From assembly GCA_963853835.1 (NCBI GenBank), contig OY970822.1, forward strand, positions 45,310,404-45,374,403: a stretch of 64,000 nt of DNA. The letters are read 5' to 3'. Each line of letters begins with the position of its first letter. The stretch's first letter is position 1. Positions 1 to 9,664 of this stretch are shown piece by piece. The position numbers and the translations under genes are program-made. Below the pieces are notes generated by a model that had not been told where the DNA came from, searched no databases, and saw only the letters and a list, made by a program, of their open reading frames with translations. The stretch is from Calendula officinalis (Eukaryota; Streptophyta; Magnoliopsida; Asterales; Asteraceae).

Positions 1-1
1 A

Positions 2-3000
2 ACTAGACGGTCAAAACAGGAATCTCACACCTCGCAAGCACTCTTGACACAAAAGACCGGAACCCCTAGCAATACGGTGGCTGAGGATCAGAATGTTCGT
101 GAATCATCCTATTCCAACGATCGCGGCGGACGTGGCAGCTACCGTGGCCGAGGTCGTGGTCGTGGTCGCGGTCGTGGTCGAGGGGGACGACAACAGTACA
201 GTCAACAATATGCTCAACCGCAACAACCTTGGCTACAATCCTCTTGGTACCCTGGAAACAATTGGTCCCCGCCGCCATGCCCATACCCTACTGCCTCGGG
301 TAACCCTCAACCGAGCCTTCTTGGACCCGGACCACGACCACCGTCTCAACAAGCTTACTACATGGGAACCCCGTACCCTATGCAAGGTAACCCGATGACA
401 CCGACTGAATTGGACGCCGCATTTAATACCATGCACCTCAACATGCCAGACAACTCATGGTACATGGATACGGGCTCTACCTCACATGTTGCTAGCACGG
501 CCGGTAAATTCTCACGCTTATTTTCTTTAAGTAATCCGCATTATATTTTAGTTGGAAACGGCAACAGTATTCCGGTTAAAGGCCTAGGTTCCGCAACCAT
601 TCCTCACCCTACCCGATCCTATACTTTAAACAACATTTACCATGTCCCTCAACTAATTAAAAATTTAATTTCCGTTCGTAAATTTAGCCGTGATAATCGT
701 GTCTCTATTGAATTTGACCCTTTTGGTTTTTCTTTGAAGGATCTCAAAACGGGGAAACTCATCACAAGATGCAACAGTACCGGTGACTTGTACCCCTTCC
801 CCGGAGACAACACCGCTCATTCCATCCCTCTTGCTCTCCACACTACCTCTTCATCAACTTGGCATAATCGCCTCGGTCATCCGGGCGCTTCTATTTTTAC
901 TTTACTTAGGAATAATAATTTTTTACCTAATAAACTTAGTGATCATGGTTCTTGTAATTCTTGCTCTTTGGGCAAACATTGTCGTTTAAATTTTACATCA
1001 TCTACTTCTTTTACTTTTAGTCCTTTTGACTTATTACATGCCGACTTATGGACATCTCCGGTTCCTTCTATTCTAGGCCACAAATACTATCTAGTTCTAC
1101 TTGATGACCACACACATTTCACATGGACATTTCCCTTAAAATACAAGTCACAAGTTTATTCTATCTTCTCAAATTTCTATACATATATTCATACACAATT
1201 CGACAAGAAAATTAAAACATTACAATGTGACAATGGTCGCGAATTTAACAATAATCAATTTCAAACATTTTGTGACACTCATGGCATGCACCTTCGTTTT
1301 TCTTGCCCCTATACTTCCCCTCAAAACGGCAAAGCCGAAAGACTTATCCGCACTCTCAACAACATCATTCGTACCAATCTTATTCATGCTTCCCTCCCCC
1401 CAACCTATTGGTCATATGCTCTTCACTTTGCCACATATCTTCTTAACATTTTACCTTCTTCCGCCATTAAAAATCACATTCCCACATCTATCCTATACAA
1501 ACGCCTTCCCTCCTACACCCACCTTCGTACTTTTGGATGCCTTTGCTATCCAAATACCACATCCACCACTCATGACAAATTAACTCCTAGATCCACTCCA
1601 TGTGTTTTTCTCGGTTACCCCCTTCACCATCGTGGCTATCTTTGTCACGATCTCTCATCTAAACAAATCTTTATATCTCGGCACGTCACTTTTGTTGAAG
1701 ACGTGTTCCCATTCTCTACCTCCACACAAAACCTAATCCCATCATATGATTTCCTCACTGATACTCCACCATCTCCTTATTATGCTTATCACTCCACAAA
1801 CGATCACTCGTCCACCATCTCGGCGCCATCACCCAGTCCAGCGCCTTCTGCCACGACGGCCACTCCCGAGCCTCAATCTTCGGCCCCTACAGCTCCTCAC
1901 CTACCGTCACCACCAACCACACCTCCTGCCTCCCCACCTCCGCCACCTCCGGCGCAACCACCCCCACATCACCCTATGCAAACCCGATCCAAAAGCGGAA
2001 TTTTCAAACCAAACCACCCTATGTCTCTCCACACCCAATCCATATCTCCCATCCCGTCCAACCCTAAACTAGCTCTTCTAGACCCCAACTGGAATACTGC
2101 TATGTCTACTGAATTTAATGCATTACTTAAACAAAATACGTGGGAGTTAGTCCCTCGTCCCCAGGATGCGAATATTATTAGATGCCATTGGATTTTTCGC
2201 CATAAATTTCATGCAGATGGTTCATTGGAGCGATACAAAGCACGGCTTGTTGTCAATGGCAAATCGCAAGAAGTTGGTATTGATTGTGACGAGACTTTTA
2301 GCCCGGTTGTCAAACCAGCTACCATACGGACCGTTCTCTCATTAGCTTTAGGTCGGAAATGGCCTATTCACCAACTCGATGTTAAAAATGCATTCTTGCA
2401 TGGGGACCTCCATGAAACGGTTTATATGCATCAACCGCCCGGTTTTAGTCATAAGTCCTTACCTAATTATGTTTGCAGGTTACGTAAATCTTTATATGGT
2501 TTAAAACAGGCACCTCGGGCGTGGTATCAACGGTTTGCTAAGCACCTTCTTACTATGGGTTTCACATGCAGTAAAAGTGATAATTCTTTATTTATATTTC
2601 ACCACAACGGTCACATGGCTTACTTATTGCTTTACGTAGATGACATCGTTCTCACATCTTCTTCCACTTCATTACAAACTCAGATTATTGAAGATCTCAA
2701 GAAAGAATTTGAAATGACCGACCTTGGCACTTTATCATATTTTTTGGGCATTGCAGTGAAACAGTCACCAAACGGTATGTTTTTATCACAACAAAAATAT
2801 GCTGAGTCTATTATCAAACGAGCTCGCATGGAAAAATGCAAACCGGTCGCAACTCCCGTTGATACTAATTCAAAATTAAGTGCAAATGACGGTCTCTTGT
2901 TAGACGATCCCACGAATTATCGTAGCTTAGCAGGTGCACTTCAGTACCTCACGTTTACGCGTCCAGACATAGCCTATGCGGTGCAGCAGATATGTTTGTT

Positions 3001-3589
3001 TATGCATGCCCCACGAGAACCTCATTTTAATGCTCTTAAACGCATACTTCGTTACCTCATGGGCACTCTTCATTTGGGTCTGCAATTATATTCCACACCA
3101 CCGCATCAGCTTATCGCATACACTGATGCCGATTGGGCTGGTTGTCCGGATACTCGTCGTTCCACATCCGGTTATTGTGTTTTCTTAGGAGACAATCTTA
3201 TATCTTGGTCCGCAAAACGCCAACCAACACTGTCAAGGTCTAGCGCTGAAGCCGAATACCGAGGGGTCGCTAATGCAGTTGCTGAAACTTGTTGGTTACG
3301 TAATCTTCTCCTTGAACTACACACACCGATACAGCGTTCCACTCTTGTTTACTGTGATAATGTGTCCGCTGTGTACCTTTCTGGCAATCCCGTGCAACAT
3401 CAACGGACGAAACATATCGAGATTGACATACATTTTGTTCGCGAGAAAGTCGCTTTGGGACATATTCGAGTATTACATGTTCCATCCACATTTCAGTATG
3501 CAGACATTTTCACCAAGGGACTTCCTCGTCACTTATTCCTTGACTTTCGAGACAGTTTGAGCATTCGTCCTCCTCCAGCTCCAAACTGA
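2..3589 (+). CDS. Ty1/copia gag-pol polyprotein, 5' end cut by window edge
   Basis: Single uninterrupted frame carrying a retrotransposon polyprotein. It is open to the left window edge; the first Met offered by ORF calling at 44 is really TTG, so the true start lies outside. Numbering from 44, there is a Gly/Arg-rich gag tail (about 26-50), an aspartic protease DTG (D142), a GAG-pre-integrase HNRLGHPG (about 273), an integrase core with D334, D396 and E432 (exact D-35-E spacing), a reverse transcriptase with YVDD at 864-867, and RNase H beginning near DADW at 1028. The domain order PR-INT-RT-RH is that of Ty1/copia. The stop is followed at once by a polypurine tract and the 3' LTR. No stop or frameshift is seen, so this copy may be recent and protein-competent, but the 5' part cannot be checked here. 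Confidence 0.95.
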   Translation, partial: TRRSKQESHTSQALLTQKTGTPSNTVAEDQNVRESSYSNDRGGRGSYRGRGRGRGRGRGRGGRQQYSQQYAQPQQPWLQSSWYPGNNWSPPPCPYPTASGNPQPSLLGPGPRPPSQQAYYMGTPYPMQGNPMTPTELDAAFNTMHLNMPDNSWYMDTGSTSHVASTAGKFSRLFSLSNPHYILVGNGNSIPVKGLGSATIPHPTRSYTLNNIYHVPQLIKNLISVRKFSRDNRVSIEFDPFGFSLKDLKTGKLITRCNSTGDLYPFPGDNTAHSIPLALHTTSSSTWHNRLGHPGASIFTLLRNNNFLPNKLSDHGSCNSCSLGKHCRLNFTSSTSFTFSPFDLLHADLWTSPVPSILGHKYYLVLLDDHTHFTWTFPLKYKSQVYSIFSNFYTYIHTQFDKKIKTLQCDNGREFNNNQFQTFCDTHGMHLRFSCPYTSPQNGKAERLIRTLNNIIRTNLIHASLPPTYWSYALHFATYLLNILPSSAIKNHIPTSILYKRLPSYTHLRTFGCLCYPNTTSTTHDKLTPRSTPCVFLGYPLHHRGYLCHDLSSKQIFISRHVTFVEDVFPFSTSTQNLIPSYDFLTDTPPSPYYAYHSTNDHSSTISAPSPSPAPSATTATPEPQSSAPTAPHLPSPPTTPPASPPPPPPAQPPPHHPMQTRSKSGIFKPNHPMSLHTQSISPIPSNPKLALLDPNWNTAMSTEFNALLKQNTWELVPRPQDANIIRCHWIFRHKFHADGSLERYKARLVVNGKSQEVGIDCDETFSPVVKPATIRTVLSLALGRKWPIHQLDVKNAFLHGDLHETVYMHQPPGFSHKSLPNYVCRLRKSLYGLKQAPRAWYQRFAKHLLTMGFTCSKSDNSLFIFHHNGHMAYLLLYVDDIVLTSSSTSLQTQIIEDLKKEFEMTDLGTLSYFLGIAVKQSPNGMFLSQQKYAESIIKRARMEKCKPVATPVDTNSKLSANDGLLLDDPTNYRSLAGALQYLTFTRPDIAYAVQQICLFMHAPREPHFNALKRILRYLMGTLHLGLQLYSTPPHQLIAYTDADWAGCPDTRRSTSGYCVFLGDNLISWSAKRQPTLSRSSAEAEYRGVANAVAETCWLRNLLLELHTPIQRSTLVYCDNVSAVYLSGNPVQHQRTKHIEIDIHFVREKVALGHIRVLHVPSTFQYADIFTKGLPRHLFLDFRDSLSIRPPPAPN

Positions 3590-3596
3590 GGGGGAC

Positions 3597-3800
3597 TGTT
3601 AGCCGATATATATTAGGAATAGGTTTTGTAGTTATACATTGTCAATATTCTAGTTAATCCTTTCCATATATGTAGGAAAGATTGACTCTTGTTTGTGTAT
3701 TTATATTCTTGTGTATCTCAATACAATCAATAAGATTTGATACAATAATACCTTCAATTAGTTTCTTATTTAAACGACCAAACCAACCCGATAAACAACA
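3597..3800 (+). mobile_element. 3' LTR of the Ty1/copia element at the left edge
   Basis: The LTR begins TGTTAGCCG directly after the purine tract GAGGGGGAC (3588-3596), which itself overlaps the polyprotein stop. It ends ATAAACAACA, giving TG...CA termini and about 204 bp. The 5' LTR is outside the window, so LTR divergence and the target duplication (expected copy: the 5 bp at 3801) cannot be checked. Confidence 0.8.
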
Positions 3801-4213
3801 GGTTTATCCATTCTAACTACAAGTTTGAAGATAAAATGAGGGTTAATATTACATTACAAGACTAATATTTCTATTAACATTCATTTAAGTAATCATTACA
3901 CGAAGAAGGTGAAGAAGATGACTACTACAAACACACCAACTCACATCAAATTTATGTTTTGAAGAACTAAAAGAAGTCGGGTAATGTGAATAAAGATTTT
4001 TGGTTCTCATTAGCCCAACTTCAAACTAGAATCACTAACCTCTCCAAACGTGACTTCTTCTTGACAAACCTTCACACCAAACGGCCCAAACCCGAAGGCA
4101 TCAAACCATTTGGAAAACACAACTTCGAGTTATTCCAAGCCCCAAATCGTCTACCCATTTTACCATAAAACTCTTGAGTGAATTTGAGCTCTCTGGTGAA
4201 GTTGTTTCTAATA
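3801..4213. other. Spacer, no gene seen
   Basis: AT-rich sequence between the copia LTR and a MITE. A 60-codon open frame at 3986-4168 has no recognisable domain or homologous look. Nothing here is supported as a gene. Confidence 0.5.
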
Positions 4214-4526
4214 CTTCCTCCGATTCAAAATAAGTGATACACTTTGTATATCACGGTTTTTGAGGCAAAAGTTTATAATGATTGTTAAATTAGATTAATT
4301 GGATGATTAGTGTGAAATGGGTCCCACACTTTTTGAATAAAGTGTTGTTAATGATGTTTAAAAGTAAAAGTAAGGATAAAGGGGTCATTTCACTTTGTTA
4401 AAGTAGATAGTTAGTGGGTGTGGGTCCCTCTATTTTTTGCCAAATAAGATAATTTTTCAAAGTGTATCACTTATTTTGATACACCCCAAAAAGAAAAGTG
4501 TATCACTTATTTTGAATCGGAGGAAG
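4214..4526. mobile_element. Stowaway-type MITE
   Basis: Non-coding 313-bp element with terminal inverted repeats of about 31 bp starting CTTCCTCCGATTCAAAATAA, flanked on both sides by the TA dinucleotide (4212-4213 and 4527-4528). TA duplication plus a CTYCCTCCG-like terminus is the signature of Stowaway MITEs mobilised by Tc1/mariner transposases. A second copy of the subterminal AAGTGTATCACTTATTTTGA motif lies just inside the right end (about 4460-4481), so the right terminus is partly duplicated. Confidence 0.88.
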
Positions 4527-4823
4527 TAATGTTTTATTCTATGTTTTTTATTTAATTTATTATAATTTTAATTATAGGTGATATATATTTAATATTCTAC
4601 ATAATATAAAAAACCCATATCCCACCGATATCTCAACGTGATAAATGCTATTTCAAATCTCGGTCGTTGACTGATATTTGATTTTTGACCAAGATAACTG
4701 AATAGATATGGACGATAAGATACACCACGCCAACTTTGACTTGAGTGGGTAATCAAGTGAGCCTAATGACCCGAGCTTTGATGAGCGAAGCTACATAGTA
4801 TTTATGAGCCAACCAAAAGGTTT

Positions 4824-4949
4824 ATAGCTTAGCAGTATCAACGTGATTAAGTGTCCCACAAGGTTGTGGGTTCAAATCGCGGCGTGGACAAAATGGTGTA
4901 GAATTAGGGAATGTGTGTTTTTGTCATTCAAAGGTTTTGGTTGGGTTGG
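4824..4949 (+). repeat. tRNA-derived SINE relic
   Basis: TAGCTTAGCAGT (about 4825-4836) fits an RNA polymerase III A box and GGTTCAAATCG (about 4869-4879) fits a B box at tRNA-like spacing. The sequence cannot fold as an obvious functional tRNA. The octamer AAAGGTTT occurs on both sides and may be a worn target duplication. No poly(A) tail remains, so the borders are approximate. Confidence 0.45.
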
Positions 4950-5649
4950 TTTATCATGATTACATTTGAGGGATTTCTTTTTAAGTTAACGAACAGTCCG
5001 GGGGTGTTTAGGAGGGATTATTAATGAGACTTATGAGCTTTTAATCATAATAAGTTTTTTTAAGTGTATTGAAGAGCCTATAAGCTTGTGCTTATATACT
5101 TATTTAAGGGCTTTTATATAAGCTCTTTTGAGATGGATTATTAACTTATTTAGGAGTTTTTATATATCCGTAACCTCTTATTTCACTAACCCTCTTATTT
5201 AGGGGCTTTTAAATATGTATTTTTAAGTAGTTTTACAACAAAATTTATATAAGCTCGTACAAACATTTTTAACGAAATCTTAATAATTTAATTAAGCTAA
5301 TAAGCTTATAAACTCATAAAATTACTAACATAAAATAAAGTTGTATTTTTATTTGGGCCATTTTGATAATATAATTATATTATGGATTTTGTTAACCAAC
5401 GCTGACAATAGTTACAGATAAATTGAATGCTAAAATTTTTTGTGCATTAGTTACATAAAAAAATACCCATAAAAATCACTAACCACCTAATAGTGGTTAT
5501 ACATAAATATTTATATATAAATCACTTTAGTAGCTATAACCTATTTACCTAAGGGCAATGTTTAGCATAACCCTTATATTATTCAGAAGAAAATGCCTAC
5601 ATTACTCATTTTTTGGGTCAAAGTCCTTTAGTGCTGAAAACGATTAACT
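4950..5649. other. AT-rich spacer, possible old MITE debris
   Basis: No gene. The stretch 4998-5330 is rich in imperfect inverted motifs of the kind AAGCTTATAAGC and TATTTAGGGGCTTTT, as in degraded MITEs, but I cannot define matching ends or a target duplication. Confidence 0.35.
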
Positions 5650-5666
5650 AAAAGATACAGCCATTT

Positions 5667-5785
5667 TAGCGGTAAGGTGTTTGCCCTCCAACCTAGTGGT
5701 TGAGGGTTCGAGTCCCATAGTGGACATATGTGCTTATTTAGGAGTAAATTAGATTTGCAGTTCCAAAAAAAAAAAAAAAACAAAA
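5667..5785 (+). mobile_element. Short tRNA-derived SINE with 17-bp target duplication
   Basis: Starts TAGCGGTAAGG (A-box-like), has a strong B box GGTTCGAGTCCC at about 5706-5717, and ends in a long A-rich tail (about 5766-5785). The 17 bases AAAAGATACAGCCATTT occur exactly on both sides (5650-5666 and 5786-5802). This is the target-primed reverse transcription footprint of a SINE moved by LINE machinery. At about 119 bp including the tail it is short for a plant SINE. The intact duplication points to a fairly young insertion. Confidence 0.88.
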
Positions 5786-5802
5786 AAAAGATACAGCCAT
5801 TT

Positions 5803-6689
5803 GCAATTCATAATAGTCTAACGGAAGTGATCTTAACTGAAACTGATCATTTTTTTCATTTCAGAATAATCAAATCTTTTGAGTTTGATTCGGACTTTGG
5901 TCATAAGTTTCTCTCTACTTGGGTCTCAACATGAGCGTGCAACAAGCTGAGGCACAAGCCAAATGTTATTTCTAAAAATAAACTGAATAAGAACTCGTTT
6001 GAAATGACGTGAACAGAAAAAAGAGGTTATTAGGAGAAAAGGTTGCTAATCAGCAACTCGATCATCCATACAAAGGATCTACCTTCTAGGCACCCCGTAT
6101 GTTGAACATTTTTGGATCACTCGGCGGTTATAACTATAGTGAATAGAAAAAACAGGTTTATATAATTAATATCAACAACAATAAAAAAGTGATATATAAA
6201 CAATGAACAATTGTCACTTACAATTATACTATTCGCCTTGCGAAAGACGAAAAAATATTTACATTGAAGCGTAAGATTGTTAACCCAATTCTATTATCCA
6301 CCTATCCTTTTTGGTTTATCTCAAAATTATTGTCAATTTAAAAATTCAACTAATCAAAAAATAATTAAGTGACAAAGATAAAATTTTATCGGACAATGTA
6401 ATTGAGGCTTTCTTATAATGCTGTGAAGATCATGTCCTGAACATTCATAATATGCTAGCTTTGGCTTTTCTGTTTGATTTTTGTATGTAGATAATAAATT
6501 TGGGACGAAAGAGTACAATTTTTTTTAAAGGTATAGGTCAATCTAATTCATCGTCAAAAACAATCTAATAAGAAGATTATAACCAGATGGTTAAACGGTG
6601 AGTATGAAAAGATAGAATTAATAGGAAACCTATGTCAAAATTTTAAATGGATTAAATTAATATATAAACTGAATTATTAGTTTATTATA
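5803..6689. other. Spacer, no gene seen
   Basis: AT-rich intergenic DNA with only short chance open frames and no tRNA-like, LTR or paired terminal repeat signal that I could delimit. Confidence 0.5.
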
Positions 6690-6999
6690 CTATCTGCGTT
6701 ACTGCATATCAAAATAAGTGAAACACTTTCCATTTAGAGGTGAAACAAAATAAGTGATATACTTTTGAAACTTAACGTATTTGGTAAAATAGTATGACCA
6801 TTTCCCCACTAACTATCTACATTAATAAAGTGAAATTACTCTTTTACTCTTACTTTTACTTTTAAACATCATTAATATCACTTTTTTCAAAAGAAGTTGA
6901 ACCAATTCTCCACTAACTATCCACTTTAATCTATCTTAAATTACTTGTTAATATTTTTTCTAAAAACCGTGTTTTCTCAATATTTTGATACGGAGGTAG
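6690..6999. mobile_element. Second, degenerate Stowaway-type MITE
   Basis: About 310 bp, flanked by TA (6688-6689, 7000-7001). The right end reads TATTTTGATACGGAGGTAG and the left end begins CTATCTGCG with ATATCAAAATAAGTG inside, so the inverted repeats are recognisable but disrupted. The interior shares motifs such as CCCACTAACTATC and AGTAAAAGTAAG (on the opposite strand) with the MITE at 4214-4526, so the two are members of one family in opposite orientation. It lies about 0.1 kb upstream of the putative CHUP1 transcribed region. Confidence 0.72.
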
Positions 7000-7099
7000 T
7001 ACTATTTTTTTCAAATTTTTGATGCGCATAATCACTTTTTTTTGTTTGTATTTCATGTACAATGTACATTCTGTTTTGCACAAAGAGAAAATAAATGGG

Positions 7100-7253
7100 C
7101 TTTGAAAATTAATTCCCGCCTGTAATATACAGGCGGCCTCTTTCATCTCTCCCTCTCACGAAAGATGCATTTGACACTTTCAAATTCAACTGCAAACTCA
7201 CGTTTTCATCATCCAAACGATCAATCTGTCAGTTTAGGTTCATCTGGCAACAA
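7100..7253 (+). promoter_or_regulatory. Putative CHUP1 5' UTR first exon / promoter-proximal region
   Basis: A less AT-rich, pyrimidine-rich stretch (CTTTCATCTCTCCCTCTCAC) ends in CAACAAG followed by GTAATCC, a plausible splice donor at 7254. No long open frame follows until the CHUP1 ATG at 9665. A non-coding first exon with a long leader intron would explain the layout, but no transcript evidence is available. A perfect 9-bp inverted repeat (CCGCCTGTA/TACAGGCGG) sits at 7116-7136. Confidence 0.3.
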
Positions 7254-9664
7254 GGTAATCCTTTATCCTTACCACTAATTCCGTGTAGATTCTTTGGATT
7301 GTTTGATTATTGATTAGTTCTTCGTAAATGATGGTCAAATCGTAATTATTCGTTTTACTTTTTGAGTTCTTACAAAAGAATTGATCTTGCTTGTGCTCAC
7401 CGTCAATTATATATACATCTATGCGTATGTGTTTCGAAGTTAGGGATAATCAAATGAGCCCTAAAATTAGGTCAAAACCTCAAAAAGTTAGGGGCGCTTT
7501 GATAATTGTTCACTTAGTTAGTCCTGATTGAATTAGTTGCTAATTGAGTTAGTTGCTGATTTAGTTAGTCATAACTGAGTTAGTTACTAAGTGAAATTGA
7601 GTGGGTTGATAATTGAGTCAGAGTTAGTTGTTTTTTTTTTCATTTGAAACTTATCAGTAAAATCGGTTGAATCGAGTCCGATATGCGCTCCGAATTAGAT
7701 GAGAATGAGGAAATCAAACGTCCTACTCAAACCGAGTCTGAACTTGGATTAAGTTATAAGCAAATCAAACGACCCTAGGTAACAGTGTAATTTGCAACCT
7801 CATTCTTTAATTTCTATTTAATTAGATAGTAATGCTAATATGCTTTTGCAACCTTAATCCGATGTGATAATTGTTCGAGAAGCTCATGTAATTTATCTTG
7901 ACCGAATTACTGCACAATACGAATTAATACATACTAGTATTTCTGTAAAGGATGTGGTACCAGAAGTGACAAGTTGCTTCCTGTCAATTTTGGACAACTG
8001 TTCTTTCCACGTGTGTAGCACTTTAGCCTTGCTAAATAAACACAAAAATTTAAAAGAAAATAAAAGTTAAATCTATGTTTCTGAAAGTTAGTAAATTATA
8101 AATATTACCAAAAATGTTATCTTTAATAGACAATTTACTGAACCACAGATGATAGATAATAGCCCCAAAAATGTAAGGTGACCAGATCAGTAGATATATT
8201 CTTGTGTTTATACAACTACAATGAGCCCATACTGTCTGTAGTGGTCCAGAATTCCAAAAAGGTGCAAAATTTTACATTATGGTTTATTTAAAAAAAAAAT
8301 GCAATTTTATTTATTTTATTAAATTCAAGAAGCTGTATATTTGTCTAGTACTAGTATCAATTTTACCCCTGAATCCCTGATCATAAAGTACTCTAATTTC
8401 TAGGTTTATGCCACATAATAGGCTAAATTATATTATCATGCTTTGTCAAAAGTTTTAAATTTAATCTCTAAAAATAAAAAATTATACGGATAATTTTTAG
8501 TTTTGAAACCTGTCACAGTTTAGCCCCTAAAATTGACAATCGTTAAAACTGACAGCCGTTAATTCAAGTGGGAAGAAAAGTAAAAGAAATACTACTGTAA
8601 ATAGATGGCTTTACCTTTAACTAAACAACAATTAACAGAGATTTTTAACAGCTGTTAGCTTTAAGGACCAAAAGCATAACTGCTTTTAAGAGTTAGGGAC
8701 TATCCATGTAATTTTGGATACTTAAGGATTAAAACTAAAACTTTTGACAAATGTTAATTAACAGAAAAATCCAAAGGGGACAATATGTGGGCATAAATTG
8801 TTGTTTCTATATTAACAGATAAGATTTTGTTTTACTCTCTTTATCATGTGCTTTGTTTAACAAACGCCATATGCATAATTCCATTGAAGCAACAACAATC
8901 TCTACCTTTTTTTTGGTTAATTTTCTCATCTACCAACAATAAAAAGTAACCATTTTTTGCATTTGTCTTATGGAATAGGACCCACCAACTCCAGTTTTAG
9001 TCCTAATTCTTTGATTGCACCAACTTAAGTTATTCAACCGTCTTGATTGAACCAGTTAAGACAAAAACAGAGAGATCGGTTTTGATCCAACGGTTGTAAT
9101 CGATTTGTGTTTTTCAAACTTGGATATCAAGATAACAGCATACACGGTTGATAAACTGTAGAATTTGAGTGGACAAAAACCATTTAGTTAGCTGGGATAT
9201 CGACTTGCATTAAATTTTATCAATTATAAGTAAGACAATTGGCATGTTCACTACAACTCGTAACTGATTTCTGAAACTATATATGAAGTTATTAACCAAA
9301 AATAAAATAAAATTCAATTTTGCAGTCATTGAAGTCATTTTCAATCTGTAAAATTCGTTATTATATGTCAATCCTTTTGAAACACAACATGGCCACTAGA
9401 TATCTGTGGATGGTGTAGCTTATAATATTTACCAATGTGATGAGATTTTATAGTTTGACTTTGTTCCTCAAAATCAGCTAAAATTGCTATTATTTCCAAG
9501 GATTCTGAGAGAATTTTTTTCTAGTTTTAGGTCTTGTGCAGATTGATTATTCGAATGAGTAGTTATGGAGCATGGGATGGTGGTTGAAAGAATTTTCAGA
9601 TTTTTGTGGAATTTGTATCAATAAATGAGTGGAAATTTAATAATTTCCTATTTAAAATACCTAC
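7254..9664 (+). other. Upstream region or leader intron of CHUP1, with transposon debris
   Basis: No coding gene recognised. A TIR-like pair frames about 8441-8760: TTTGTCAAAAGTTTT on the left and its complement AAAACTTTTGACAAA on the right, with internal wording typical of plant MULE-like repeats. The borders cannot be fixed because no clean target duplication was found. The remainder is AT-rich. Confidence 0.35.

Noticed and set aside
44..46. Start codon of the left copia polyprotein
   Set aside because: The triplet is TTG and the frame is open to the window edge, so this is not a real start.
4825..4880. Functional tRNA gene
   Set aside because: A and B box likeness only; no cloverleaf with paired acceptor stem could be drawn. 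The same holds for 5667-5720 and 27648-27712.
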